DNA of 39,846 nucleotides, from positions 1 through 39,846 of the forward strand of contig NZ_JAIQWX010000049.1 in NCBI RefSeq assembly GCF_020164475.1, written 5' to 3'. The notes under the pieces were generated by a model, which worked only from the letters and a program-made list of their open reading frames with translations, ran no database searches and was not told where the DNA came from. Each line of letters starts with the position of its first letter. The stretch's first letter is position 1. Below, one piece after another: positions 23,661 through 30,456 of this stretch. Position numbers and translations under genes: made by a program. The DNA comes from Pseudomonas sp. REP124. GTDB taxonomy: Bacteria > Pseudomonadota > Gammaproteobacteria > Pseudomonadales > Pseudomonadaceae.

Positions 23661-25034
23661 ATGACCCAACGACAAGTAATCAACGCTTCGGTCAGCCCGA
23701 AAGGCAGCCTGGAAACACTCTCGCAACGGGAAGTCCAGCAACTGAGCGAAGCCGGATCCGGCAGCACTTACGACATCTTCCGCCAATGCGCCCTGGCCAT
23801 CCTCAACACCGGCGCCCACGTCGATAACGCCAAAACCATCCTCGAAGCCTACAAAGACTTCGAAATCCGCATTCACCAACAAGACCGCGGCGTACGCCTG
23901 GAACTGCTGAACGCCCCCGCCGACGCCTTCGTCGATGGCGAAATGATCGCCAGCACCCGTGAAATGCTGTTCAGCGCCCTGCGCGACATCGTCTACACCG
24001 AAAACGAACTCGACAGTCAACGCATCGACCTGAGCACTTCCCAGGGCATCAGCGACTACGTCTTCCACCTGCTGCGCAACGCCCGCACCCTGCGCCCCGG
24101 CGTGGAGCCCAAGATCGTGGTGTGCTGGGGCGGCCACTCGATCAACACCGAAGAATACAAATACACCAAGAAAGTCGGCCACGAACTGGGCCTGCGCAGC
24201 CTGGACGTGTGCACCGGTTGCGGTCCCGGCGTGATGAAAGGCCCGATGAAAGGCGCCACCATCGCCCACGCCAAGCAGCGTATCCACGGCGGTCGCTACC
24301 TGGGCCTGACAGAACCGGGGATCATTGCCGCCGAGGCACCGAACCCGATCGTCAACGAACTGGTGATCCTGCCGGACATCGAAAAACGCCTGGAAGCCTT
24401 CGTTCGTGTCGGTCACGGCATCATCATCTTCCCGGGCGGCGCCGGCACCGCGGAAGAATTCCTCTACCTGCTCGGCATCCTGATGCACCCGGACAACGAA
24501 GGCCTGCCCTTCCCGGTCGTGCTCACCGGGCCGAAACACGCCGCGCCGTACCTTGAGCAACTGGACGCCTTCGTCGGCGCGACCCTGGGTGAAGCGGCCA
24601 AGCAGCATTACCAGATCATCATCGACGATCCGGCGGAAGTCGCCCGGCAGATGACCCAGGGCCTCAAGGCGGTCAAGCAGTTCCGTCGCGAGCGCAACGA
24701 CGCGTTCCATTTCAACTGGCTGCTGAAGATTGACGAGGGCTTCCAGCGTCCATTCGACCCGACCCACGAAAACATGGCCAACCTCAAGCTCAGCCGCGAC
24801 CTGCCGCCCCACGAACTGGCCGCCAACCTGCGCCGCGCGTTCTCCGGTATCGTCGCCGGCAACGTCAAGGACAAGGGCATCCGCCTGATCGAGGAGCACG
24901 GGCCATATCAGATCCGTGGTGACGCGGCGATCATGCAACCGCTGGATCAACTGCTCAAAGCCTTCGTCGCCCAGCACCGGATGAAACTGCCGGGTGGCGC
25001 GGCGTATGTGCCGTGTTATCGAGTGGTCGCCTGA
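23661..25034 (+). CDS. ppnN: Pyrimidine/purine nucleotide 5'-monophosphate nucleosidase PpnN
   Basis: A 457-residue cytoplasmic enzyme of the LOG (lonely-guy) family. It hydrolyses the N-glycosidic bond of nucleoside monophosphates and is known in E. coli (YgdH) to be controlled by (p)ppGpp. The catalytic PGGAGTAEE motif is at 258-266, within the Rossmann domain that spans about 140-340. N-terminal (1-130) and C-terminal (345-457) domains flank it, as in the full-length bacterial family; both control access to the active site. TAAGGATC provides the ribosome binding site. It is monocistronic, followed by a REP pair. Confidence 0.93.
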   Translation: MTQRQVINASVSPKGSLETLSQREVQQLSEAGSGSTYDIFRQCALAILNTGAHVDNAKTILEAYKDFEIRIHQQDRGVRLELLNAPADAFVDGEMIASTREMLFSALRDIVYTENELDSQRIDLSTSQGISDYVFHLLRNARTLRPGVEPKIVVCWGGHSINTEEYKYTKKVGHELGLRSLDVCTGCGPGVMKGPMKGATIAHAKQRIHGGRYLGLTEPGIIAAEAPNPIVNELVILPDIEKRLEAFVRVGHGIIIFPGGAGTAEEFLYLLGILMHPDNEGLPFPVVLTGPKHAAPYLEQLDAFVGATLGEAAKQHYQIIIDDPAEVARQMTQGLKAVKQFRRERNDAFHFNWLLKIDEGFQRPFDPTHENMANLKLSRDLPPHELAANLRRAFSGIVAGNVKDKGIRLIEEHGPYQIRGDAAIMQPLDQLLKAFVAQHRMKLPGGAAYVPCYRVVA

Positions 25035-25047
25035 CCGCTTGCCACTC

Positions 25048-25151
25048 CCTGTAGGAGCGAGCTTGCTCGCGATGGACGTCAACGAAAACGCGGGAAGCCT
25101 GACACCCAGCGGCGTTTTCGAGTCCATCGCGAGCAAGCTCGCTCCTACAGG
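25048..25151. repeat. REP pair (GTAGGAGCGAGC class)
   Basis: Arms CCTGTAGGAGCGAGCTTGCT and AGCAAGCTCGCTCCTACAGG flank a spacer of about 55 bp between ppnN and the response regulator gene, starting 13 bp after the ppnN stop. Confidence 0.92.
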
Positions 25152-25184
25152 GTTGCGTCATCCGAATAATAAAGGGATCCACCG

Positions 25185-25925
25185 ATGGACCACGTGAATC
25201 ACATCCTGATCGTCGACGATGACCGCGAAATCCGCGAGCTGGTCGGCAATTACCTGAAGAAGAACGGCCTGCGCACCACCGTGGTCGCCGACGGTCGGCA
25301 GATGCGCAGTTTCCTGGAAGCCAATCAGGTCGATCTGATCGTGCTGGACATCATGATGCCCGGCGACGATGGTCTGGTGCTCTGCCGCGAGTTGCGTTCG
25401 GGCAAGCACAAAGCCACGCCGATTCTGATGCTCACCGCCCGCGACGACGAGACCGACCGCATCCTCGGTCTGGAAATGGGCGCCGACGACTACCTGACCA
25501 AACCTTTCGCCGCCCGCGAACTGCTGGCGCGGATCAATGCCGTGCTGCGCCGCACGCGAATGTTGCCGCCCAATCTGCTGGTCACCGAAAGCGGCCGCAT
25601 GCTGGCCTTCGGTCGCTGGCGCCTGGACACCACCGCCCGTCATCTGGTGGACGAAGACCAGACCATGGTGGCCCTCAGCGGCGCCGAATACCGCCTGCTG
25701 CGGGTGTTCCTCGATCACCCGCAACGGGTGCTGAGCCGCGATCAGTTGCTGAATCTGACCCAGGGCCGCGACGCCGATCTGTTTGATCGCTCCATCGACT
25801 TGCTGGTAAGCCGCTTGCGCCAACGCCTGAAGGACGACTCTCGGGAGGCGAGCTACATCAAGACCGTTCGCAGCGAAGGCTACGTGTTCTCCTTCCCCGT
25901 GGAGATGCTCGACGAACAGGCGTGA
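25185..25925 (+). CDS. OmpR-family response regulator (orphan)
   Basis: A 246-residue two-component regulator. The receiver domain (residues 7-118) has the acidic pocket Asp11-Asp13, phosphorylation site Asp55 (LIVLDIMMPG), Thr84 and Lys106. The winged-helix OmpR/PhoB output domain (about 145-240) includes LSGAEYRLLRVFLDHP and DRSIDLLVSRLRQRL segments. All functional residues are present. Related Pseudomonas regulators control amino-acid or carbon-source uptake, but I cannot name this one. No histidine kinase follows, although one usually does; the next genes encode small secreted proteins. AAGGGATC precedes the ATG. Confidence 0.9.
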   Translation: MDHVNHILIVDDDREIRELVGNYLKKNGLRTTVVADGRQMRSFLEANQVDLIVLDIMMPGDDGLVLCRELRSGKHKATPILMLTARDDETDRILGLEMGADDYLTKPFAARELLARINAVLRRTRMLPPNLLVTESGRMLAFGRWRLDTTARHLVDEDQTMVALSGAEYRLLRVFLDHPQRVLSRDQLLNLTQGRDADLFDRSIDLLVSRLRQRLKDDSREASYIKTVRSEGYVFSFPVEMLDEQA

Positions 25926-26085
25926 AGGGATTTGTATCACTGTGTATTGAAAGCCGCGACAGATACGCAACCGCCGATTTCACACCGTTCAAGCACACAC
26001 CCGCGATACACCCGGGCGTTTAACTGTGACCACCAGCTAGCACGAGCTACTGACCACTCACACTTAAGCGCACGGAGAATCAACC

Positions 26086-26478
26086 ATGTTCAACTTCTCG
26101 AAAGTTTCGTCCCTGGCCCTCGGTCTGGCATTGGTGGGCGGTCTCGGCCTGTCGACCCTGGCCTCGGCCAACACCACGGCTGTCGCACCGCAAAGCTCGG
26201 TCAAGGCCCTGCTGGCTTCGGACGGTTCGGATCGCCTGCAACAGAATCGCGTGGCGGAAGGCGGTGCCGATCGTTTGCAGGAACTGCGTGAGCGCGTGGC
26301 GGCCGATGGTTCTGACCGATTGATGGGAAATCGTGTGGCTGAGGGTGGCTCCGATCGACTGATCCAGAATCGCGTCGCCGAAGGCGGAGCCGAACGCCTG
26401 CAGGAATTGCGTGAACGCGGCGGTGTAGTCGTGGCGGAAAACCGCGCCGAGTTCGGCTCGAAATACCAGCGCTACTGA
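26086..26478 (+). CDS. Secreted DRL-repeat protein with C-terminal EFGSKYQRY tag
   Basis: A 130-residue protein with a Sec signal peptide, probably cleaved after ASA near residue 28. Residues 45-111 hold five repeats of the form (D/E)G(G)(S/A)(D/E)RL-X3-R, starting near 46, 58, 74, 86 and 99. Three end in QNRV or GNRV and two in QELRER, giving an alternating pattern. The last 15 residues, VAENRAEFGSKYQRY, are almost identical to the end of the next gene product. Similar Pseudomonas proteins carry the automatic name 'phage infection protein', which I do not regard as established. CGGAG lies 7 bp before the ATG. The function is unknown; an extracytoplasmic location is likely. Confidence 0.8.
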   Translation: MFNFSKVSSLALGLALVGGLGLSTLASANTTAVAPQSSVKALLASDGSDRLQQNRVAEGGADRLQELRERVAADGSDRLMGNRVAEGGSDRLIQNRVAEGGAERLQELRERGGVVVAENRAEFGSKYQRY

Positions 26479-26494
26479 TTAACGCAGTCCCCTC

Positions 26495-26580
26495 GGAGCT
26501 GCCGGAGGCTGCGATCTTTTGATTTGGATTTTCAGGATCAAAGAATCGCAGCCTCGTTTCACTCGTCAGCTCCTACAGGG
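26495..26580. repeat. Imperfect repeat of the GCTGCGATC/GATCGCAGC class
   Basis: A partly degenerate dyad: GGAGGCTGCGATCTTTTGAT pairs with ATCAAAGAATCGCAGCCTC, and AGCTCCTACAG ends the element. It is a different family from the GAGCGAGC REPs and is related to the element at 30274-30325. It is located between the two secreted-protein genes and could act as the 3' end of the first. Confidence 0.75.
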
Positions 26581-26732
26581 TATGTGTTGGAGGGTTAGGT
26601 CGCACTTGACGCTGCATTGGATCCATGAACGATCATTATTCTCGATAACAACTATGCCCAAGGGTGTTTTTTCATCTCGGCGCTCCGGCCCTAAAGTGAA
26701 CCCATCTTCTCACCACGCTCTGGAGCAACATC

Positions 26733-26957
26733 ATGAAAAGCATCATCGGTATCGGCTTCGCCCTTTCGGTCCTTGGCGCCACTTCGGCCATCGCCGCGCC
26801 ACACGCCACTCAACAAGTCGTAGCAGCGACCACTGTCACTCAACCGGCCACGGTCAATGTGAACACTGTCGGCATCGACCATCAGGACAGTCAGAAAGCA
26901 AAACTCTACGTCGCGGAAAACCGCCCAGAGTTCGGCTCCAAGTACCAGCGCTATTGA
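26733..26957 (+). CDS. Small secreted protein with C-terminal EFGSKYQRY tag
   Basis: A 74-residue protein with a Sec signal peptide, MKSIIGIGFALSVLGATSAIA, cleaved at AIA-AP. The mature part of about 52 residues is low in complexity, rich in Thr, Val and Gln, and contains no repeats or cysteine. The last 15 residues, VAENRPEFGSKYQRY, match the end of the preceding 130-residue protein at 14 of 15 positions, while the rest of the two proteins is unrelated. CTGGAG is the ribosome binding site. A strong terminator follows 27 bp after the stop. The function is unknown. Confidence 0.75.
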   Translation: MKSIIGIGFALSVLGATSAIAAPHATQQVVAATTVTQPATVNVNTVGIDHQDSQKAKLYVAENRPEFGSKYQRY

Positions 26958-26984
26958 TCAACAGCCTTGGGCTGCTTGAAACAG

Positions 26985-27019
26985 AAAACCCCGGGCAGAT
27001 CCGATCTACCCGGGGTTTT
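26985..27019 (+). terminator. Rho-independent terminator of the small secreted protein gene
   Basis: AAAACCCCGGG (26985-26995) pairs with CCCGGGGTTTT (27009-27019), and the inner AGATC-C-GATCT extends the stem. A T-rich stretch, TCTGTTTT, follows. The A-run on the other side could let it work in both directions. Confidence 0.92.
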
Positions 27020-27079
27020 CTGTTTTGCCGATCCTGCAATATTCGTGTCGGACACAAATCTTGCGTTTAACCCAAACCC

Positions 27080-27182
27080 CTGTGGGAGCGTGGCTTGCCC
27101 GCGATGGTCGTCAACGATGACGCGGGAAGCCTGATTCCCCGCAGTGCTCCGTCCGCCATCGCGAGCATGCTCGCTCCTACAG
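27080..27182. repeat. REP pair overlapping the stop codon of the flavoprotein gene
   Basis: Arms CTGTGGGAGCGTGGCTTGCC and AGCATGCTCGCTCCTACAG flank a spacer. On the minus strand the right arm begins CTGTAGGAGC, whose TAG (27177-27179) is the stop codon of the gene ending at 27177. Confidence 0.9.
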
Positions 27183-28616
27183 TTGGTCCGTTGTAGCCAA
27201 TCGAGCCGCCAGAGCCTTGGCCTGGCTGGCGACATCGGTGACGGCGGTACTTTCCCACCACATCCCGCGCAACGGCGGGCCCATGGCGAACAGCCTTGCG
27301 GCGGGCTGTCCATTGGCGCCCAGCACCGCGCCATCCATCTGCGCGGCAATCCCCAACGCCAACGGCCCCGGCTTGATCAACCCGCGTACCAGTAATTGCT
27401 GGGGCAATGGGCGCGCCACCCGGCGCCAGTCGTACTCGATACCGCTGGAATTGATCAGCGCCGCACCGCTGACAACGCAGGTTTGCGCTTCACCCCGGCG
27501 ACGAATGCGGATGCTCACCTTACCGTTCGACAAGGGTTCAAGCCCCTTGAACGACGCCGCCTGAATCCGCAACCGCCCTTCCCTATGCAACCGTTCCACC
27601 AGTTCCGCGCTCAAGGGTGGCGAACGGTGGTGATGACTCTCCCACCAAGGCCGTATATGCCGCACGAACTGCCGGCGCTGCACGTCAGTCGCCTGATTCC
27701 ACAAACGCCCGATATTGACCCGCACCGTGTCCAGCGGCGCCTGCCAGTCAATGCCCTGAGCGATGGCCTCACGACAATGCCGGCGCAGTTCGCGCACCAG
27801 TTGCCTTGGTGTGCGGATGCTGTGGTCCTCGGCGAGAAAGTCCGGCCAGGCCGGTGGTTGCCGCCGTACATGGGGTAGCAGACCATGGCGGGAGAACACC
27901 TCGATCGGCCCGCGATGCCCAGCCTGCTCCAGCGAAACCACTGCGTCGACCATGGTCAGGCCCGAGCCGATGATCAGCACCGTCGACTGCGGATCGAGTT
28001 GGCGCATCGCAGCCACATCCCAGGGATCGAGCGCCGCTGCGTTCAGACCGCTGGATTCGGTTTGCGGCGTGCGCGCGGCGGGGAACATTCCGGTCGCCAG
28101 CACCGCGAAAGCGCCCTGCAATCGCTGACCATCGCTCAAGGTCAGGCGCACGGAATCGGCATCGCTTTGCAGGTCCACGACTTCGGCCCGCACATGTTCG
28201 ACGGTCGAGCCCTGCTGCGCGCCCACCGCCTGCGCTTCGGCCAGGCGCTGCTGAACGTACAGACCAAAAATCCCCCGGGGCGGGAACAGCTCGCTGATCG
28301 GCACATGCTGCTCATCCGACTCCGGCCAGCCACCGGCGGCGATGTAGTCGGTCAACCATTGGGTAAGGTCATCGGCGTTATCCGGATCGACACTCATGCG
28401 CGCCGCGTTGCCGTTGAGCGTGTGGCCCAGTTCCACGGCGCTGTAGGCTTCGCCTCGACCGAGTTCGGCGCGGGGTTCGATCACCAGCACCTGCCGGCGA
28501 CCCGGCAATCGCAGCAGTTGCGCCGCCAGCATCGCGCCACTGAGGCCGCCGCCAACGATCAGGATGTCTGCGTGACGGATCGGGTCGGTCGCCGATCCCT
28601 GTTGAATTTCACTCAT
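27177..28616 (-). CDS. FAD/NAD(P)-binding protein (NAD_binding_9-type)
   Basis: A 479-residue flavoprotein. The N-terminal FAD motif is GGGLSGAMLAAQLL at residues 22-35, and a second dinucleotide site, IIGSGLTMVDAVVSL, lies near 205-220. GRGEAYSA and the ATGMFP segment are usual in the FAD-NAD(P)-binding (NAD_binding_9) family of uncharacterised oxidoreductases. No substrate can be named. The stop codon is provided by a REP arm. Upstream, at 55 bp on the same strand, is the XRE-cupin regulator gene, so they could share a transcript. Confidence 0.85.
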   Translation of the reverse strand: MSEIQQGSATDPIRHADILIVGGGLSGAMLAAQLLRLPGRRQVLVIEPRAELGRGEAYSAVELGHTLNGNAARMSVDPDNADDLTQWLTDYIAAGGWPESDEQHVPISELFPPRGIFGLYVQQRLAEAQAVGAQQGSTVEHVRAEVVDLQSDADSVRLTLSDGQRLQGAFAVLATGMFPAARTPQTESSGLNAAALDPWDVAAMRQLDPQSTVLIIGSGLTMVDAVVSLEQAGHRGPIEVFSRHGLLPHVRRQPPAWPDFLAEDHSIRTPRQLVRELRRHCREAIAQGIDWQAPLDTVRVNIGRLWNQATDVQRRQFVRHIRPWWESHHHRSPPLSAELVERLHREGRLRIQAASFKGLEPLSNGKVSIRIRRRGEAQTCVVSGAALINSSGIEYDWRRVARPLPQQLLVRGLIKPGPLALGIAAQMDGAVLGANGQPAARLFAMGPPLRGMWWESTAVTDVASQAKALAARLATTDQL

Positions 28617-28670
28617 GCCGTTTTCACCGATCTCAAATGGAGGTCATGCAAACCGCGAACAGACAGCAGT

Positions 28671-29234
28671 TCAAATCACCACATTACGCACAAACCGCAC
28701 CGCCACTTCTCCCTCATTGCGATAGGAATGTGGCTGATTACTGGCAAACATGAAGAACTCGCCAGCATTTATGTGATGCGGCACATCGCCGACCATCAAG
28801 GTCAGGCAGCCTTCGAATACATAGAACTGCTCGCTCCAGCCATCGGCATCCGGCTCGGACGGGTAATGCTCCCCCGGCTCCAGACGCCATTCCCACAGTT
28901 CGACTTCGCGGCTGGCGTTGGCCTTGGCCAGCAACACCGCCTTGCTGCCGGGGATCGTCCCGGCCCAGGCCAGTTCGTTGATGCGGCTGTGGTCGCGCAC
29001 GTCGGGCGCCTGGATCAGATCGCTGAACGCCACGTCCAGCGCTTCGGCCACGCGATCGAGGGTGGTCAGGCTGACATTCTTTTCGCCGGCCTCGATGGCC
29101 ACCAGCATGCGCCGGCTGACCCCGGACTTTTCCGCGAGGGCCGTCTGACTCATGTCAGCGGCATGGCGCAGGCGGCGAACATTGTGGCTGACATGCTGCA
29201 GGACCGACGCCCGTTGAGAAGAATCTTTGTGCAC
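28671..29234 (-). CDS. XRE-family regulator with C-terminal cupin domain
   Basis: A 187-residue regulator if started at GTG 29234. The helix-turn-helix (about residues 10-65) contains MSQTALAEKSGVSRRMLVAIEAGE. A cupin_2 domain (about 105-180) follows, with HYPSEPDADGWSEQFYVFEGCLTL and a C-terminal QPHSYRNEGEVAVRF strand, which may bind a small ligand or metal. The frame is open to an ATG at 29303. I prefer 29234 because AGTGAG lies 7 bp upstream and the longer start would be placed beyond the likely promoter. It is divergent from a DMT exporter gene, its probable target, with two palindromic operators between. Confidence 0.86.
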   Translation of the reverse strand: MHKDSSQRASVLQHVSHNVRRLRHAADMSQTALAEKSGVSRRMLVAIEAGEKNVSLTTLDRVAEALDVAFSDLIQAPDVRDHSRINELAWAGTIPGSKAVLLAKANASREVELWEWRLEPGEHYPSEPDADGWSEQFYVFEGCLTLMVGDVPHHINAGEFFMFASNQPHSYRNEGEVAVRFVRNVVI

Positions 29235-29271
29235 TATATTGCTCACTTGGTGGTGCTGCGCAGTATACTGC
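29231..29271. promoter_or_regulatory. Twin palindromic operator between XRE-cupin and DMT genes
   Basis: GCAGTATACTGC at 29260-29271 is a perfect 12-bp palindrome. GCACTATATTGC at 29231-29242 matches it at 10 of 12 positions; their centres are 29 bp apart. The TATACT inside the first can serve as a -10 in both directions. The arrangement fits cooperative binding by the XRE-cupin regulator and control of both divergent genes. Confidence 0.65.
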
Positions 29272-29318
29272 CCAACTTCGGGCGCATTGTGCGTCCGCCT
29301 CAATTAGTGTGCAAGGTC

Positions 29319-30257
29319 ATGACGTCGGTGAACTCCCCTCAAGCCTCCTCCCGTTTCCTGCGGCTCAGCAAGGCTGAGTGCGTGCTGGTATTGATCACCA
29401 TGGTCTGGGGCGGGACCTTTTTGCTGGTCCAGCATGCCATGACTGTCAGCGGCCCGATGTTCTTCGTCGGCCTGCGCTTCGCGGCTGCGGCAATCATCGT
29501 CGCCCTGTTTTCCTGGCGCAGCCTGCGCGAACTGACCTTTTTCGAACTCAAGGCCGGATCCTTCATCGGCGTGGCGATCATGCTCGGCTACGGCTTGCAG
29601 ACCGTTGGCTTGCAAAGCATCCCCAGCAGCCAGTCGGCGTTCATCACCGCGTTGTACGTGCCCTTCGTGCCATTGCTGCAGTGGCTGGTGCTGGGTCGCC
29701 GTCCGGGGCTGATGCCGAGCATCGGGATCATGCTGGCATTTACCGGCCTGATGCTGCTGTCGGGCCCAGCCGGCGCATCGTTCCATTTCAGCCCCGGTGA
29801 AATCGCCACACTGATCAGCGCTATCGCCATTGCCGCGGAGATCATCCTGATCAGCACCTTTGCCGGTCAGGTGGATGTGAAGCGGGTGACCGTGGTGCAA
29901 CTGGCCGTCACTTCGCTGCTGTCGTTCCTGCTGGTAGTGCCGACTCAGGAACACATCCCCGATTTCTCCTGGCTGCTGCTGTGCAGCGCCCTGGGTCTGG
30001 GCGCGGCAAGTGCGGCGATTCAGGTGGCGATGAACTGGGCGCAGAAAAGTGTCTCGCCGACTCGCGCAACCTTGATCTACGCTGGCGAGCCGGTGTGGGC
30101 CGGGATCGTCGGGCGGATCGCCGGGGAGCGGTTGCCGGCGATTGCCCTGGTGGGTGCGGGGATGATTGTGGCGGCGGTGATTGTCAGTGAGTTGAAGACC
30201 AAGGGTAAGGCGGTTGTCGAGGTTGAAGAATCGCTGGAGAGCGAAAGCAACAATTAA
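29319..30257 (+). CDS. DMT family transporter (EamA domains)
   Basis: A 312-residue inner-membrane protein with ten predicted transmembrane helices in two EamA repeats (about residues 20-145 and 160-295). Typical features are MVWGGTFLLVQHAM in the first helix and LIYAGEPVWAGIVGRIAGERL near the end. Family members export metabolites, often amino acids or drugs; the substrate is unknown. The ATG at 29319 has AAGGTC just before it. The reading frame stays open for 478 codons upstream, but that part overlaps the XRE and flavoprotein genes antisense and is not coding. It is probably controlled by the divergent XRE-cupin regulator. Confidence 0.9.
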   Translation: MTSVNSPQASSRFLRLSKAECVLVLITMVWGGTFLLVQHAMTVSGPMFFVGLRFAAAAIIVALFSWRSLRELTFFELKAGSFIGVAIMLGYGLQTVGLQSIPSSQSAFITALYVPFVPLLQWLVLGRRPGLMPSIGIMLAFTGLMLLSGPAGASFHFSPGEIATLISAIAIAAEIILISTFAGQVDVKRVTVVQLAVTSLLSFLLVVPTQEHIPDFSWLLLCSALGLGAASAAIQVAMNWAQKSVSPTRATLIYAGEPVWAGIVGRIAGERLPAIALVGAGMIVAAVIVSELKTKGKAVVEVEESLESESNN

Positions 30258-30273
30258 ATAGCAGAATCAAAAG

Positions 30274-30325
30274 ATCGCAGCCTGCGGCAGCTCCTACACT
30301 GCCTACGCAGGCTGCGATTTTTTTT
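30274..30325 (+). terminator. REP-derived terminator of the DMT exporter gene
   Basis: A perfect 13-bp stem, ATCGCAGCCTGCG with CGCAGGCTGCGAT, and a 19-base loop containing AGCTCCTACA, followed by eight T residues. It combines the sequence of the GATCGCAGCCTGCGGCAG repeat family with the structure of an intrinsic terminator, 16 bp after the stop. Confidence 0.88.
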
Positions 30326-30397
30326 GCCCGGTTGTTTGAAATGCTGTGCAACAGGACTTTTCCGTCTACTTTGTAGGATTCTGCGACACCTTGGCGT

Positions 30398-30429
30398 TTG
30401 GTGATCGGGAAGCTGGCACGTATGATGCT
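30398..30429 (+). promoter_or_regulatory. Candidate promoter of the antiporter operon
   Basis: Two readings are possible. TGGCACG-TATGA-TGCT (30414-30429) fits the sigma54 pattern with GG and GC 10 bp apart, although the -12 box is ATGC rather than TTGC. Alternatively TTGGTG (30398-30403) and TATGAT (30421-30426) with a 17-bp spacer form a sigma70 promoter with a weak -35. Both would place the transcript start about 15-25 bp before the start codon at 30457. Confidence 0.45.
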
Positions 30430-30456
30430 TCACAAACTTCCGCAGATTAGAAGCCT

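Noticed and set aside
23574..25136. Minus-strand open frame of 520 codons opposite ppnN
   Set aside because: It begins in a REP element and has no recognisable domain; PpnN has the complete PGGAGTAEE motif.
27885..30257. A single open frame of 790 codons on the plus strand
   Set aside because: Only the last 312 codons (from 29319) encode a recognisable protein, the DMT exporter. The upstream 478 codons lie antisense to the FAD-binding and XRE-cupin genes, lack domain character and are open because of GC-rich codon bias.
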